A stretch of 39,528 nt of DNA from Prevotella sp. Lineage in GTDB: Bacteria; Bacteroidota; Bacteroidia; Bacteroidales; Bacteroidaceae. The DNA lies in assembly GCA_017508965.1 (NCBI GenBank), contig JAFWQT010000111.1, forward strand, positions 1 to 39,528, read 5' to 3'. Under the pieces are notes generated by a model that had not been told where the DNA came from, ran no database searches, and saw nothing but the letters and a program-made list of their open reading frames with translations. Below are positions 9,230-16,748 of this stretch, in pieces. Within the stretch, counting starts at the first letter, position 1. The number at the start of each line of letters is the position of its first letter. Position numbers and translations under genes: made by a program.

Positions 9230-9343
9230 GTTCTGCTCTCTACTTTTTGTATCTTTGCGACTAAGGTCGCGAAGATACTTGCGCCTCGGCAGAAAAAACA
9301 AACAGGTTTGTTTTGTTCTGCTCTCGACTTTTTGTATCTTTGC
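9230..9343 (+). promoter_or_regulatory. Duplicated promoter of the 2-hydroxyacid dehydrogenase gene
   Basis: A 29-base block at 9230-9258 recurs at 9315-9343 with one mismatch. Each copy ends in TATCTTTGC (-7 elements 9250-9257 and 9335-9342). The downstream copy would start transcription about 10 bases before the ATG. The upstream copy is also one arm of an imperfect palindrome at 9250-9277 with the centre GCGACTAAGGTCGC, which puts a second, opposite -7-like element on the minus strand. The rest of 9125-9229 shows no gene. Confidence 0.6.
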
Positions 9344-9358
9344 ACCAAAACTGTAAGG

Positions 9359-10312
9359 ATGATGAAAATAGTTGTACTCGACGGATTCACCGCAAACCCC
9401 GGCGACCTGCCCTGGACGGAACTGGAACAGATGGGACAGCTTTCGGTATATGAGCGCACAAAGCCCGATGAAACCGTGGAAAGAGCCAAGGATGCCGACA
9501 TCGTGCTGACCAACAAGGTGATTATCGGCGGAAAAGAGATGGAGCAGCTGCCCCGGCTGAAATACATCGGCGTGCTGGCAACGGGCTATAACGTGGTGGA
9601 CATTCCCGCGGCCCGCCAGCGTGGCATCGTTGTGACCAACGTGCCGGCCTACAGCACCGAGAGCGTCAACCAGATGGTATTTGCCCATCTGCTGACCGTT
9701 ACGAACCGCACCGAACACTACGCCCAAGAGAACCGCAACGGGCGATGGAGCAACTGTCACGATTTCTGCTATTGGGACACCCGACTGACGGAACTTGCCG
9801 GAAAAACTTTCGGCATCGTAGGACTGGGAAACATCGGACAGCGCGTTGCCCAGACAGCACTTGCCTTCGGCATGAAGGTGAAAGCGCTGACCAGCAAGGC
9901 AGCCGACGCAATCGCCCCGGGAATCGCCAAGGTCAGTCTGGAGGAACTGCTTTCTTCCAGCGACGTGGTATCGCTGCATTGCCCCCTGACCGACGACACC
10001 CATCATATTATAAATAAGGTGACGCTGAAGCTGATGAAGCCAACAGCCATCCTTATCAACACCGGTCGCGGACCGCTCATCGACGACCAGGCCGTGGCCG
10101 ATGCCCTCAGCGAAGGACGGCTCGCCGCCTTCTGCGCCGACGTGCTCACCCAGGAGCCTCCCCGCCACGACAATCCCCTGCTAGGCGAACCCAATGCTTT
10201 CATCACTCCCCATATTGCATGGGCCACGAAAGAAGCCCGCACCCGACTGCTGCAGACGGCCATCGCCAACGTGCGCGCCTTCATAAGCGGGACGCCGCAG
10301 AACACGGTATAA
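9359..10312 (+). CDS. D-2-hydroxyacid dehydrogenase (glycerate dehydrogenase / hydroxypyruvate reductase type)
   Basis: 317 residues. The start is placed at the ATG pair 9359/9362, after AAGG and just behind the promoter; a longer frame to 9038 would run through the promoter region and is not credible. NAD-binding Rossmann motif VGLGNIGQRVA lies in the middle. Catalytic residues of the family are visible: R237 (NTGRGPLI), E266 (TQEPP) and H285 (TPHIAWAT). Length and motifs fit the HprA/GyaR-like group that reduces hydroxypyruvate or glyoxylate with NAD(P)H, but other D-2-hydroxyacids cannot be excluded. Single-gene unit, divergent from the DUF3857 operon. A GC-rich inverted repeat follows the stop. 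Confidence 0.88.
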   Translation: MMKIVVLDGFTANPGDLPWTELEQMGQLSVYERTKPDETVERAKDADIVLTNKVIIGGKEMEQLPRLKYIGVLATGYNVVDIPAARQRGIVVTNVPAYSTESVNQMVFAHLLTVTNRTEHYAQENRNGRWSNCHDFCYWDTRLTELAGKTFGIVGLGNIGQRVAQTALAFGMKVKALTSKAADAIAPGIAKVSLEELLSSSDVVSLHCPLTDDTHHIINKVTLKLMKPTAILINTGRGPLIDDQAVADALSEGRLAAFCADVLTQEPPRHDNPLLGEPNAFITPHIAWATKEARTRLLQTAIANVRAFISGTPQNTV

Positions 10313-10365
10313 AGAATAACAATACAACCGTAAAAAAAATAAGTTGGTACAATGGGAAGTCATCT

Positions 10366-10438
10366 CACCACAGAGACACAGAGGCACAGAGCCTTTGTCT
10401 GGAAAAGAAAAACGCTGTGTCTCTGTGCCTCTGTGGTG
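10366..10438. repeat. CACAGAG-type inverted repeat after the dehydrogenase gene
   Basis: Arms starting CACCACAGAG at 10366 and ending CTCTGTGGTG at 10438 enclose an imperfect continuation made of repeated CACAGAG units. This is a familiar dispersed intergenic repeat type in Bacteroidetes genomes. It may act as a transcription terminator for 9359-10312, although the stem is not followed by a clean U-tract. Confidence 0.65.
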
Positions 10439-10466
10439 GAAAGTAAAAAGGAAAATGCGCTTCGCT

Positions 10467-10515
10467 AAATGATAAATGATAAATTGTAAAATCGTGAAAT
10501 CGTAAAATCGTAAAA
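10467..10515. repeat. Short AT-rich tandem repeats before the SprT-like gene
   Basis: Two copies of TGATAAA are followed by degenerate 9-base units of the form GTAAAATC / GTGAAATC, ending seven bases before the ATG. Copy number could vary between strains and change the leader length. Confidence 0.6.
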
Positions 10516-10521
10516 TAGAGA

Positions 10522-11205
10522 ATGATTGCATCGATTGACTATGTAAAACAAAAGTTCGCCGAATACAACGAACTGTGCTTCGGAGGGAAGCTAAATCCGC
10601 TTCCGTTCAGGCTGAGCCGTGCCCGAACCTTCCTCGGACAGTTGCGCTTCCGCCGGCGACCCTGCGGAAAAGGAACCTGGCAGTACTCCGACTTCGTGTT
10701 CGTCATCAGCACCAAATACGACTATCCCGAGGCAGAAATAGAAGACACCATCCTGCACGAGATGATTCACTACTACATACTGTCGAACCAGATTCAGGAC
10801 ACCGCTCCCCACGGCAAAGTGTTCAGGCAAATAATGAACGACATCAACAGGCGTTTCCACAGGAATATCTCCGTCACGCACCGTCGCACCAAAGAAGAAC
10901 AGGACAAAGACACCGAGGTGCGCCAGCATCTGGTTTGTGTGATACGCCTGAAATCGGGCAAGACGGGAATCACCATTGCCGCCCGGACGCGCCTCTTCCA
11001 GCTATGGGACCGGCTGCCCCGTGTTCCTGAAATAGCCGAATGCAAATGGTATGTCTCCACCGACCCCTACTTCAACCGCTTCCCAAGAGCTATCTCCCTG
11101 AAAGTTTACCCCATTCCATCGGATGAAATTAACGCACATCTATCCGGAGCACAGCCTTTGGAAAGACATGGCAATACGATAAGGGTGAAAAAGACTGATT
11201 GTTGA
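10522..11205 (+). CDS. SprT-like zinc metallopeptidase domain protein
   Basis: 227 residues, cytoplasmic, no signal. The zinc-binding HExxH motif is HEMIH with H79, E80 and H83, followed by HGKVFRQIMNDINRRF, where the downstream His is the likely third ligand. Upstream lies the SprT-type region YNELCFGGKLNPLPFRLSRA. The C-terminal about 90 residues resemble the extension seen in Bacteroidetes members rather than a Zn ribbon. By family it may act in DNA-protein crosslink repair like Spartan/SprT, but the bacterial role is not established. xerD starts 18 bases after its stop, so the two are probably co-transcribed. Confidence 0.8.
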   Translation: MIASIDYVKQKFAEYNELCFGGKLNPLPFRLSRARTFLGQLRFRRRPCGKGTWQYSDFVFVISTKYDYPEAEIEDTILHEMIHYYILSNQIQDTAPHGKVFRQIMNDINRRFHRNISVTHRRTKEEQDKDTEVRQHLVCVIRLKSGKTGITIAARTRLFQLWDRLPRVPEIAECKWYVSTDPYFNRFPRAISLKVYPIPSDEINAHLSGAQPLERHGNTIRVKKTDC

Positions 11206-11223
11206 TTCTAACGCGACCGCAAC

Positions 11224-12144
11224 ATGGAAAAGAAAGAACGGAAAGACGCACTCAGACAGTACCAGCGCTACCTGAAACTGCAAAAGGGTTTCACGGCAAA
11301 CACGCTGGATGCCTATCTGCGCGACGTGCAGAAACTGCTGGTTTATTTGAAAGACGAGCAGAAAGACCCGCTGGAAGTCACCATCGACGACCTGGAACAT
11401 TTCTCGGCCTCGCTCCACGACCTGGGCATCGCACCCTCCTCGCAGGCACGCATTCTCTGCGGCGTGCGCTCCTTCTACCGTTTCCTGCTGCTCGACGGAT
11501 GGATAGAAAAAGACCCGGCCGAACTGCTGGAAGCACCAAAGCAGGGCGAACACCTGCCCGAATACCTTACAACAGCCGAGGTGGACCGACTGGAGGCCGC
11601 CATCGACCTAAGCAAAGCCGAAGGCCACCGCAACCGTGCCATCATCGAGGTGCTTTTCTCGTGCGGACTGCGCGTCTCGGAACTGGTGAACCTGCCCATG
11701 AGCAACCTGTATCTCGACGAGGGATTCATAAGGGTAACAGGAAAGGGGCGCAAAGAGCGGCTGGTGCCCATCTCGCCGCGCGCCATCAAGGAACTGAACC
11801 TGTGGTTCGACGATCGCCGCCACATGACCATCAAGCCGGGCAACGAGGACTATGTCTTCCTGAACCGTTGCGGAGCACGGCTGACGCGCACCATGATTCT
11901 CATCATGATCAAGCGCACGGCCGAGGAAGCGGGCATCCAGAAAACCATCTCACCCCACACCCTGCGCCACTCGTTTGCCACTGCCCTGCTGGAAGGCGGG
12001 GCCGACTTGCGCGCCATTCAGGCCATGCTGGGGCACGAATCCATCGGCACCACCGAAATCTACACCCATATCGACACCACCACGCTGCGCGAGGAAATAC
12101 TGCAGCACCACCCCCGCAACATTAATCGGCAGAATGAAGAATAA
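11224..12144 (+). CDS. xerD: Site-specific tyrosine recombinase XerD
   Basis: 306 residues. An N-terminal SAM-like core-binding domain (about 5-90, YQRYLKLQKGFTANTLDAYL) is followed by a catalytic domain with the full tyrosine-recombinase set: R150 in GLRVSEL, the Lys in GKGRKERLVP, H245 and R248 in HTLRH, H271 in LGHES and the nucleophile Y280 in EIYTH. Length is that of XerC/XerD, which resolve chromosome dimers at dif together with FtsK. XerD rather than XerC is chosen from overall resemblance and the vicinity of aroQ, a common Bacteroidales neighbourhood; that assignment is less certain than the family. No mobile element borders it. A long palindrome follows the stop. Confidence 0.85.
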   Translation: MEKKERKDALRQYQRYLKLQKGFTANTLDAYLRDVQKLLVYLKDEQKDPLEVTIDDLEHFSASLHDLGIAPSSQARILCGVRSFYRFLLLDGWIEKDPAELLEAPKQGEHLPEYLTTAEVDRLEAAIDLSKAEGHRNRAIIEVLFSCGLRVSELVNLPMSNLYLDEGFIRVTGKGRKERLVPISPRAIKELNLWFDDRRHMTIKPGNEDYVFLNRCGARLTRTMILIMIKRTAEEAGIQKTISPHTLRHSFATALLEGGADLRAIQAMLGHESIGTTEIYTHIDTTTLREEILQHHPRNINRQNEE

Positions 12145-12232
12145 CAACGAATTTAACGAATTTAACGAATTCATCGGATTGTTTGCGGTTATAACCCCAA
12201 TAAAAATTCGATAAATTCGTTAAATTCGTTGT
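12144..12232. terminator. Long palindrome between convergent genes (bidirectional terminator)
   Basis: 21-base arms at 12144-12164 and 12212-12232 are perfectly complementary and consist of the unit ACGAATTTA, present two to three times per arm. The structure starts on the last base of the xerD stop codon and ends 25 bases before the stop of the P-type ATPase gene, as expected for a terminator serving both strands. Confidence 0.65.
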
Positions 12233-12257
12233 GAGAAAAATCACCTATTTTGTGCTA

Positions 12258-14183
12258 TTACGGACGCATAGCGCGAATAGCGTTGAGCACGGCAAGTATC
12301 AGCACACCGACATCGGCGAAGATGGCCAGCCACATGTTGGCAATGCCCAAAGCACCCAATACGAGACAGACACCCTTGATGCCAAGCGCCATGATGATGT
12401 TCTGCCAAACGATGGAGAGTGTCTTGCGCGAGATGCGGATGGCTCGCGCAATCTTCAGCGGGTCGTCGTCCATCAGCACCACGTCGGCCGCCTCGATGGC
12501 GGCATCGCTGCCCAGTCCGCCCATGGCAATGCCCAGGTCGGCACGTGTCAGCACAGGGGCATCGTTGATGCCGTCGCCCACGAAGGCCAGCCGCGCGTTC
12601 TTGTCCTGGGCAGCAAGCAGTTCGTCGACCTTTGCCACCTTGTCGGCAGGCAGCAGTTCGCTGTACACCTGGTCTACGCCCAATGCCGAAGCAACTTCTT
12701 CGGCCACCTTCCGGCTGTCGCCCGTCAGCATCACCGTACGACTGACACCCAGACCGTGCAAGGCCCTGACGGCCTCGGCGGCATGGGGTTTCACCACATC
12801 GCCCAGCACGATATGACCCAGATAGCGCCCGTCGGCAGCAACATGTACAACGGTGCCGGCGGCGCGGCAATGGCAGCACTCCACACCCTCGGCGAGCATC
12901 AGTTTCTCGTTGCCCACGGCCACACGGCGCCCGTCGACGACGGCTGTGATGCCCTTTCCGCTCAGTTCCTGAATGTCGGCCACCCGGCTATGGTCGATGG
13001 TTTTCCCGTAAGCCTTCTGCAGACTCTTGCTGATGGGATGCGACGAGGCACACTCGGCCAGGGCCGCCAGTTCCACCAACATTTGCTTTTCCTCCTCGTC
13101 GGTCTTGTCGGCATCGTCGATGTCGTGCATGGCGGTCACTTCGAAGACGCCCAGGGTGAGCGTTCCGGTCTTGTCGAGCACAACGGTCTTTATCTTTGAG
13201 AGCGTCTCCAGCATATTGGCACCTTTCACCAGCACTCCTTCGCGACTGGCTCCGCCGATTCCGGCAAAGAACGACAGCGGGATACTGACCACCAAGGCAC
13301 AGGGACAGCTGATGACGAGGAATATCAAGGCACGATAAATCCACTGGCTCCACATCGGGTCGGCTCCCATAAAGAGCAGGCGCACCAGCGGGGGAAGCAG
13401 CGCCAAAGCCAGGGCTGCATAGCAGACGGCCGGCGTATAGACGCGGGCAAAGCGCGTGATGAAATCCTCGGAACGCGACTTGTGGGAAGCGCTGTCTTCC
13501 ACCAGTTCCAGAATCTTCGAAACCGTTGATTCGCCAAACTCCTTGGTGGTACGGATTTTCAGCACTCCGGTCATGTTGATGCCTCCGCTAATCACCTCGT
13601 CGCCCTCGCCCACTTCGCGCGGCAACGATTCGCCCGTCAGTGCCGACGTATTTAGCGTGGATCTTCCATTTTCGACGATTCCATCGATAGGAACCTTCTC
13701 TCCGGGCTGTACCACAATGACCTGTCCCGTCTCCACATCATCGGGGTCGACACGCTCCAACGAGCCGTCTTCCTGCTCAATGTTTGCATAGTCGGGACGG
13801 ATGTCCATCAGTGCGGCAATGTTGCGGCGGCTCTTGCCCACGGCATAGCTCTGGAACAGTTCGCCCACCTGATAGAACAGCATCACGGCAATGGCCTCCA
13901 GATAGTCGCCGCTCTGCTCGTAAAGAGCCAGGGCAAAGGCACCCAGCGTGGCCACGGCCATGAGGAAGTTCTCGTCGAACACCCGACTGTTGCGGATGCC
14001 CATCAAGGCCTTGCGCAGAATGTCGTAGCCGATGATGAGATACACCACTATATAATAGAGCAGTCCGTGGGCCACTCCGCCCAGCGGCAGTATGCTGATG
14101 TCAGGCAGCAGTGCCAGCACGGCGGTAAGCACGGCTGCCACCACGATGCGCAAGAGCATCGTCCGTTGTTTCTTATTCATCAT
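12258..14183 (-). CDS. Heavy-metal P-type ATPase, Zn/Cd/Pb type
   Basis: 641 residues. An inner-membrane exporter that couples ATP hydrolysis to metal efflux. Visible motifs: TGES in the actuator domain, the metal-site CPC at C293-C295 (ISCPCALVVSIP), the phosphorylated Asp D337 in DKTGTLT, the HP motif in SSHPIS, MLTGDS and GDGINDAP. The CPC context SCPCALV(V)S.P is that of the P1B-2 group (ZntA/CadA) rather than copper pumps (ACPCALGLATP). No N-terminal metal-binding domain is fused; instead a separate 72-residue HMA protein is encoded 42 bases upstream in the same operon. Shorter than ZntA by about that domain. Convergent to xerD. Confidence 0.88.
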   Translation of the reverse strand: MMNKKQRTMLLRIVVAAVLTAVLALLPDISILPLGGVAHGLLYYIVVYLIIGYDILRKALMGIRNSRVFDENFLMAVATLGAFALALYEQSGDYLEAIAVMLFYQVGELFQSYAVGKSRRNIAALMDIRPDYANIEQEDGSLERVDPDDVETGQVIVVQPGEKVPIDGIVENGRSTLNTSALTGESLPREVGEGDEVISGGINMTGVLKIRTTKEFGESTVSKILELVEDSASHKSRSEDFITRFARVYTPAVCYAALALALLPPLVRLLFMGADPMWSQWIYRALIFLVISCPCALVVSIPLSFFAGIGGASREGVLVKGANMLETLSKIKTVVLDKTGTLTLGVFEVTAMHDIDDADKTDEEEKQMLVELAALAECASSHPISKSLQKAYGKTIDHSRVADIQELSGKGITAVVDGRRVAVGNEKLMLAEGVECCHCRAAGTVVHVAADGRYLGHIVLGDVVKPHAAEAVRALHGLGVSRTVMLTGDSRKVAEEVASALGVDQVYSELLPADKVAKVDELLAAQDKNARLAFVGDGINDAPVLTRADLGIAMGGLGSDAAIEAADVVLMDDDPLKIARAIRISRKTLSIVWQNIIMALGIKGVCLVLGALGIANMWLAIFADVGVLILAVLNAIRAMRP

Positions 14184-14225
14184 TTTTTCAGATAGTAATC
14201 ACCAACACCTATCACCAAACACCCA

Positions 14226-14444
14226 TCACCCAATAACTTCAAAATCGGGTTCCACCTTTTTGGCCACACGCACCACTTCTTTCATGATGGCATCGATATC
14301 GGCATCATCGTCGAACTCGATTTTCATCTTCTGAGTCATGAACACCACATTGGCGCTTTTCACGCCGGCCACTTTCTTCACTGCTTCTTCCACGAGGTTA
14401 GCGCAGTTGGCGCAATCTACCTCAATCTTAAACGACTTTTTCAT
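14226..14444 (-). CDS. Stand-alone HMA heavy-metal-binding protein
   Basis: 72 residues, a single HMA fold. The metal motif is VDCANCANLVEEAVKKV, a CxxC preceded by Asp, the form typical of Zn/Cd/Pb ATPase N-termini, in contrast to the MxCxxC of copper chaperones. It probably supplies or senses the metal for the P-type ATPase encoded just downstream, replacing the missing fused domain. Confidence 0.85.
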   Translation of the reverse strand: MKKSFKIEVDCANCANLVEEAVKKVAGVKSANVVFMTQKMKIEFDDDADIDAIMKEVVRVAKKVEPDFEVIG

Positions 14445-14484
14445 ATTTTATAATTTTAGAGTTCGTAATTTATCTTTCTTGGGT

Positions 14485-14520
14485 GCAAAGGTAGGACAAA
14501 AGAAATGCAACTTGGTTGCA
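14485..14520 (-). promoter_or_regulatory. Promoter and candidate operator of the metal efflux operon
   Basis: The -7 element TACCTTTG lies at 14485-14492 (minus strand). Thirteen bases upstream is a perfect 15-base palindrome, TGCAACTTGGTTGCA (14506-14520), covering the expected -33 region. This is where a metal-responsive repressor or activator would bind; no regulator gene is adjacent. Confidence 0.5.
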
Positions 14521-14597
14521 AAAATCAACACTTTGCTTGCTTTTATGACATAATTTTCGTAATTTCGCCGCCGAAATAAATGCTTACAGAAGAAAAA

Positions 14598-15023
14598 ATG
14601 AAAATCCTAATTCTAAACGGTCCTAACCTGAACCTGTTAGGAACACGCGAACCGGGCATCTACGGCAGCAGTTCGTTCGACACCTATCTGCCCCAGTTGC
14701 AGAAACGCTTTCCCAACGTGGAGATATCTTATTTCCAAAGCAACATCGAGGGAGAAATGATCAACAAGATGCAGGAAGTGGGCTTCACCTTCGACGGCAT
14801 CGTGCTCAATGCCGGTGCCTACACCCACACCAGCGTGGCGCTGCACGACTGCATCCGCTCGCTGAAATGTCCCGTCGTTGAGGTACATATTAGTAATGTG
14901 CACGCGCGCGAGGAATTCCGCCACAAGTCGATGATAAGCAGCGCCTGCAAAGGCGTAATCGCAGGTTTCGGGCTCGACAGCTACCGACTGGCCATTGAAG
15001 CACTCGTTTTAAGTGAAGAGTGA
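14598..15023 (+). CDS. aroQ: Type II 3-dehydroquinate dehydratase
   Basis: 141 residues. Third step of the shikimate pathway: 3-dehydroquinate to 3-dehydroshikimate. Type II signatures: ILNGPNLNLLGTREPGIYG at the N-terminus (with the catalytic Tyr), ..NAGAYTHTSVAL.., VEVHISNVHAREEFRHKS and SACKGVIAGFG. The start at 14598 is preferred to the ATG at 14580, since it gives the standard MKILILNGPN beginning and is preceded by AGAAGAAAAA. Cytoplasmic, normally a dodecamer. Divergent from the metal efflux operon. Confidence 0.95.
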   Translation: MKILILNGPNLNLLGTREPGIYGSSSFDTYLPQLQKRFPNVEISYFQSNIEGEMINKMQEVGFTFDGIVLNAGAYTHTSVALHDCIRSLKCPVVEVHISNVHAREEFRHKSMISSACKGVIAGFGLDSYRLAIEALVLSEE

Positions 15024-15090
15024 AGAATGAAAAGTGAAGAATCAAGACGTAAACTCGTCAACTCACAAACTCATCAACTCACAAACTCAC
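15013..15090. repeat. Short tandem repeats between aroQ and the methyltransferase gene
   Basis: GTGAAGA/GTGAAGAAT units overlap the end of aroQ, followed by AACTCACAAACTCATC-type units repeated up to the ATG of the next gene. No other feature is visible in the gap. Confidence 0.55.
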
Positions 15091-15091
15091 C

Positions 15092-15718
15092 ATGTCTATC
15101 GACGACTATATACTCGCCCACACGGAACCAGAACCGGAATACCTTTACCGGCTGTGGAGAGCCACTAACGTGCACCTGCTGCGAGGCCGTATGGCAAGTG
15201 GTCACCTGCAGGGACGACTACTGAAGATGCTGGTGCAGATGATCAGGCCGAAGAATATTCTGGAAGTGGGCACCTTCAGCGGCTATTCAGCCATCTGCAT
15301 GGCCGAGGGACTAGAGGATGACGGCCGGGTGTGGACTTTCGAAATCAACGATGAAATGGAGGATTTTACGCGAAAGTGGCTGGAAAACGCTCCCAATGGC
15401 GAGCGCATCAACTTCATCATCGGCGATGCCATCACGGAGGCTCCCAAACTGGGAATACAGTTTGACATGGCATTCATCGACGGCGACAAGCGTACCTATC
15501 TGGAAACCTACGAGATGGCATTGCGCGTGGTGCGCCCCGGTGGTTTCATTCTGGCCGACAACACGCTGTGGGACGGTCATGTGCTGGAGCAACCGAAGGC
15601 AGCCGACCGGCAGACACAGGGAATAGAGTCGTTCAACGACTATCTGGTGAAAGACAGCCGCGTAGAGCAGGTGGTGCTGCCGCTACGCGACGGACTGACG
15701 CTCATCAGGATTAAATAG
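15092..15718 (+). CDS. SAM-dependent O-methyltransferase (family 3)
   Basis: 208 residues. Class I methyltransferase fold with the glycine-rich SAM motif LEVGTFSGYSAICMAEGL, the acidic strand FEINDEME, and the metal/SAM region AFIDGDKRTYLETYE followed by VRPGGFILADNTLWDGHV, where the D..DN residues would bind a divalent cation as in catechol-type O-methyltransferases. The bacterial group includes TrmR, which methylates 5-hydroxyuridine in tRNA wobble positions, so a tRNA substrate is plausible but not shown. Cytoplasmic. Probably follows aroQ in one transcript. Confidence 0.85.
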   Translation: MSIDDYILAHTEPEPEYLYRLWRATNVHLLRGRMASGHLQGRLLKMLVQMIRPKNILEVGTFSGYSAICMAEGLEDDGRVWTFEINDEMEDFTRKWLENAPNGERINFIIGDAITEAPKLGIQFDMAFIDGDKRTYLETYEMALRVVRPGGFILADNTLWDGHVLEQPKAADRQTQGIESFNDYLVKDSRVEQVVLPLRDGLTLIRIK

Positions 15719-15721
15719 GTT

Positions 15722-15763
15722 CGTCATAACGGCATCCCGTCATAACGATATAACGTCATAACG
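15722..15763. repeat. Three CGTCATAACG units at 16-base spacing
   Basis: CGTCATAACG begins at 15722, 15738 and 15754, exactly 16 bases apart, between the methyltransferase stop and the next ATG at 15772. The spacers differ. Confidence 0.7.
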
Positions 15764-15771
15764 AAAAAATA

Positions 15772-16635
15772 ATGAAAGAAAAAACCGGCTTGGTACTTGA
15801 AGGCGGAGCGCTGCGGGGACTGTTCTCGGCAGGCGTGATGGACGTGCTGATGGAGAACGGCGTGGAATTCGACGGGATTATCGGCGTTAGCGCCGGAGCT
15901 GCTTTCGGCTGCAACTACAAAAGCCGTCAGCCGGGACGGGCCATCCGTTACAACATGAAATTCGCCAAAGACTGGCGCTACTGCTCGGTGCGCTCGCTGA
16001 TAAAGACGGGCGACCTCTTCGGCGGCGAGTTCGACTATCATTACCTGCCTACCTATCTGGACATCTTCGACACCAAGGCGTTCGACGAGAATCCCATGGA
16101 GTTCTATGCGGTCTGCACCGACGTGGAAACAGGAAAGGCAGTCTATAAGAAACTGGACAAGTGTTCCTACGAGTGCTATGAATGGATAAGGGCCTCAGCA
16201 TCGATGCCCCTCGCCTCGAAGATTGTGAACATCGGCAACCAGAAACTGCTCGACGGCGGCATCAGCGACAGCATCCCCCTGAAATACTTCCAGAGCATCG
16301 GCTACGAACGGAACCTTGTGGTGACCACACAACCCGAGGGATACCAGAAAGGAAAGAACCGACTGCTGCCCCTGATTCGACATTCAATGCGAAAATTTCC
16401 CCATTTCATCGAGGCTTGCAACAATCGGCACCTGATGTATAACGAGCAACTGAAACATCTGGAAAACGAAGAAAGGAAAGGAAAGACGCTCGTGGTGCGC
16501 CCGGATTCGAAACTGGAAATCGGGCACATTTCGCATGACCCCGACGAGATGAAAGAGACCTACGAAATAGGACGGAAGACCGCTGAACGGCGTCTCAGCG
16601 AAATGCTCGACTTCATCGCCGCAGGCCAGAAATAG
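15772..16635 (+). CDS. Patatin-like phospholipase family protein
   Basis: 287 residues. Patatin fold with the oxyanion-hole region LEGGALRGLFSAGV, the nucleophile S40 in the GxSxG motif IGVSAGAAFG, and the catalytic Asp D161 in LLDGGISDSIP. Similar to bacterial YjjU/RssA-type patatin proteins; no signal peptide, so probably cytoplasmic and acting on phospholipids or acyl esters. Substrate unknown. Preceded by spaced decamer repeats and followed by the separate rnr promoter. Confidence 0.88.
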   Translation: MKEKTGLVLEGGALRGLFSAGVMDVLMENGVEFDGIIGVSAGAAFGCNYKSRQPGRAIRYNMKFAKDWRYCSVRSLIKTGDLFGGEFDYHYLPTYLDIFDTKAFDENPMEFYAVCTDVETGKAVYKKLDKCSYECYEWIRASASMPLASKIVNIGNQKLLDGGISDSIPLKYFQSIGYERNLVVTTQPEGYQKGKNRLLPLIRHSMRKFPHFIEACNNRHLMYNEQLKHLENEERKGKTLVVRPDSKLEIGHISHDPDEMKETYEIGRKTAERRLSEMLDFIAAGQK

Positions 16636-16711
16636 GCGGGAATACTGTCCCGATAACTGCATTTTTATAAAAAAAATGCCCGTTCGCTGAACTTCTTTTC
16701 AAAAATAATTG

Positions 16712-16719
16712 TATCTTTG
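16712..16719 (+). promoter_or_regulatory. rnr promoter -7 element
   Basis: TATCTTTG about 30 bases before the rnr start codon, in an AT-rich context typical of Bacteroidetes promoters. Confidence 0.65.
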
Positions 16720-16748
16720 TGGAGTAATTAACTAAAAATCCAACTATT

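Noticed and set aside
9068-10168. 366-codon minus-strand open frame
   Set aside because: Lies opposite the 2-hydroxyacid dehydrogenase and runs through its promoters; shadow.
11199-12125. 308-codon plus-strand frame overlapping xerD
   Set aside because: Different frame of the same strand, Arg/His/Pro-rich translation; xerD carries all catalytic residues.
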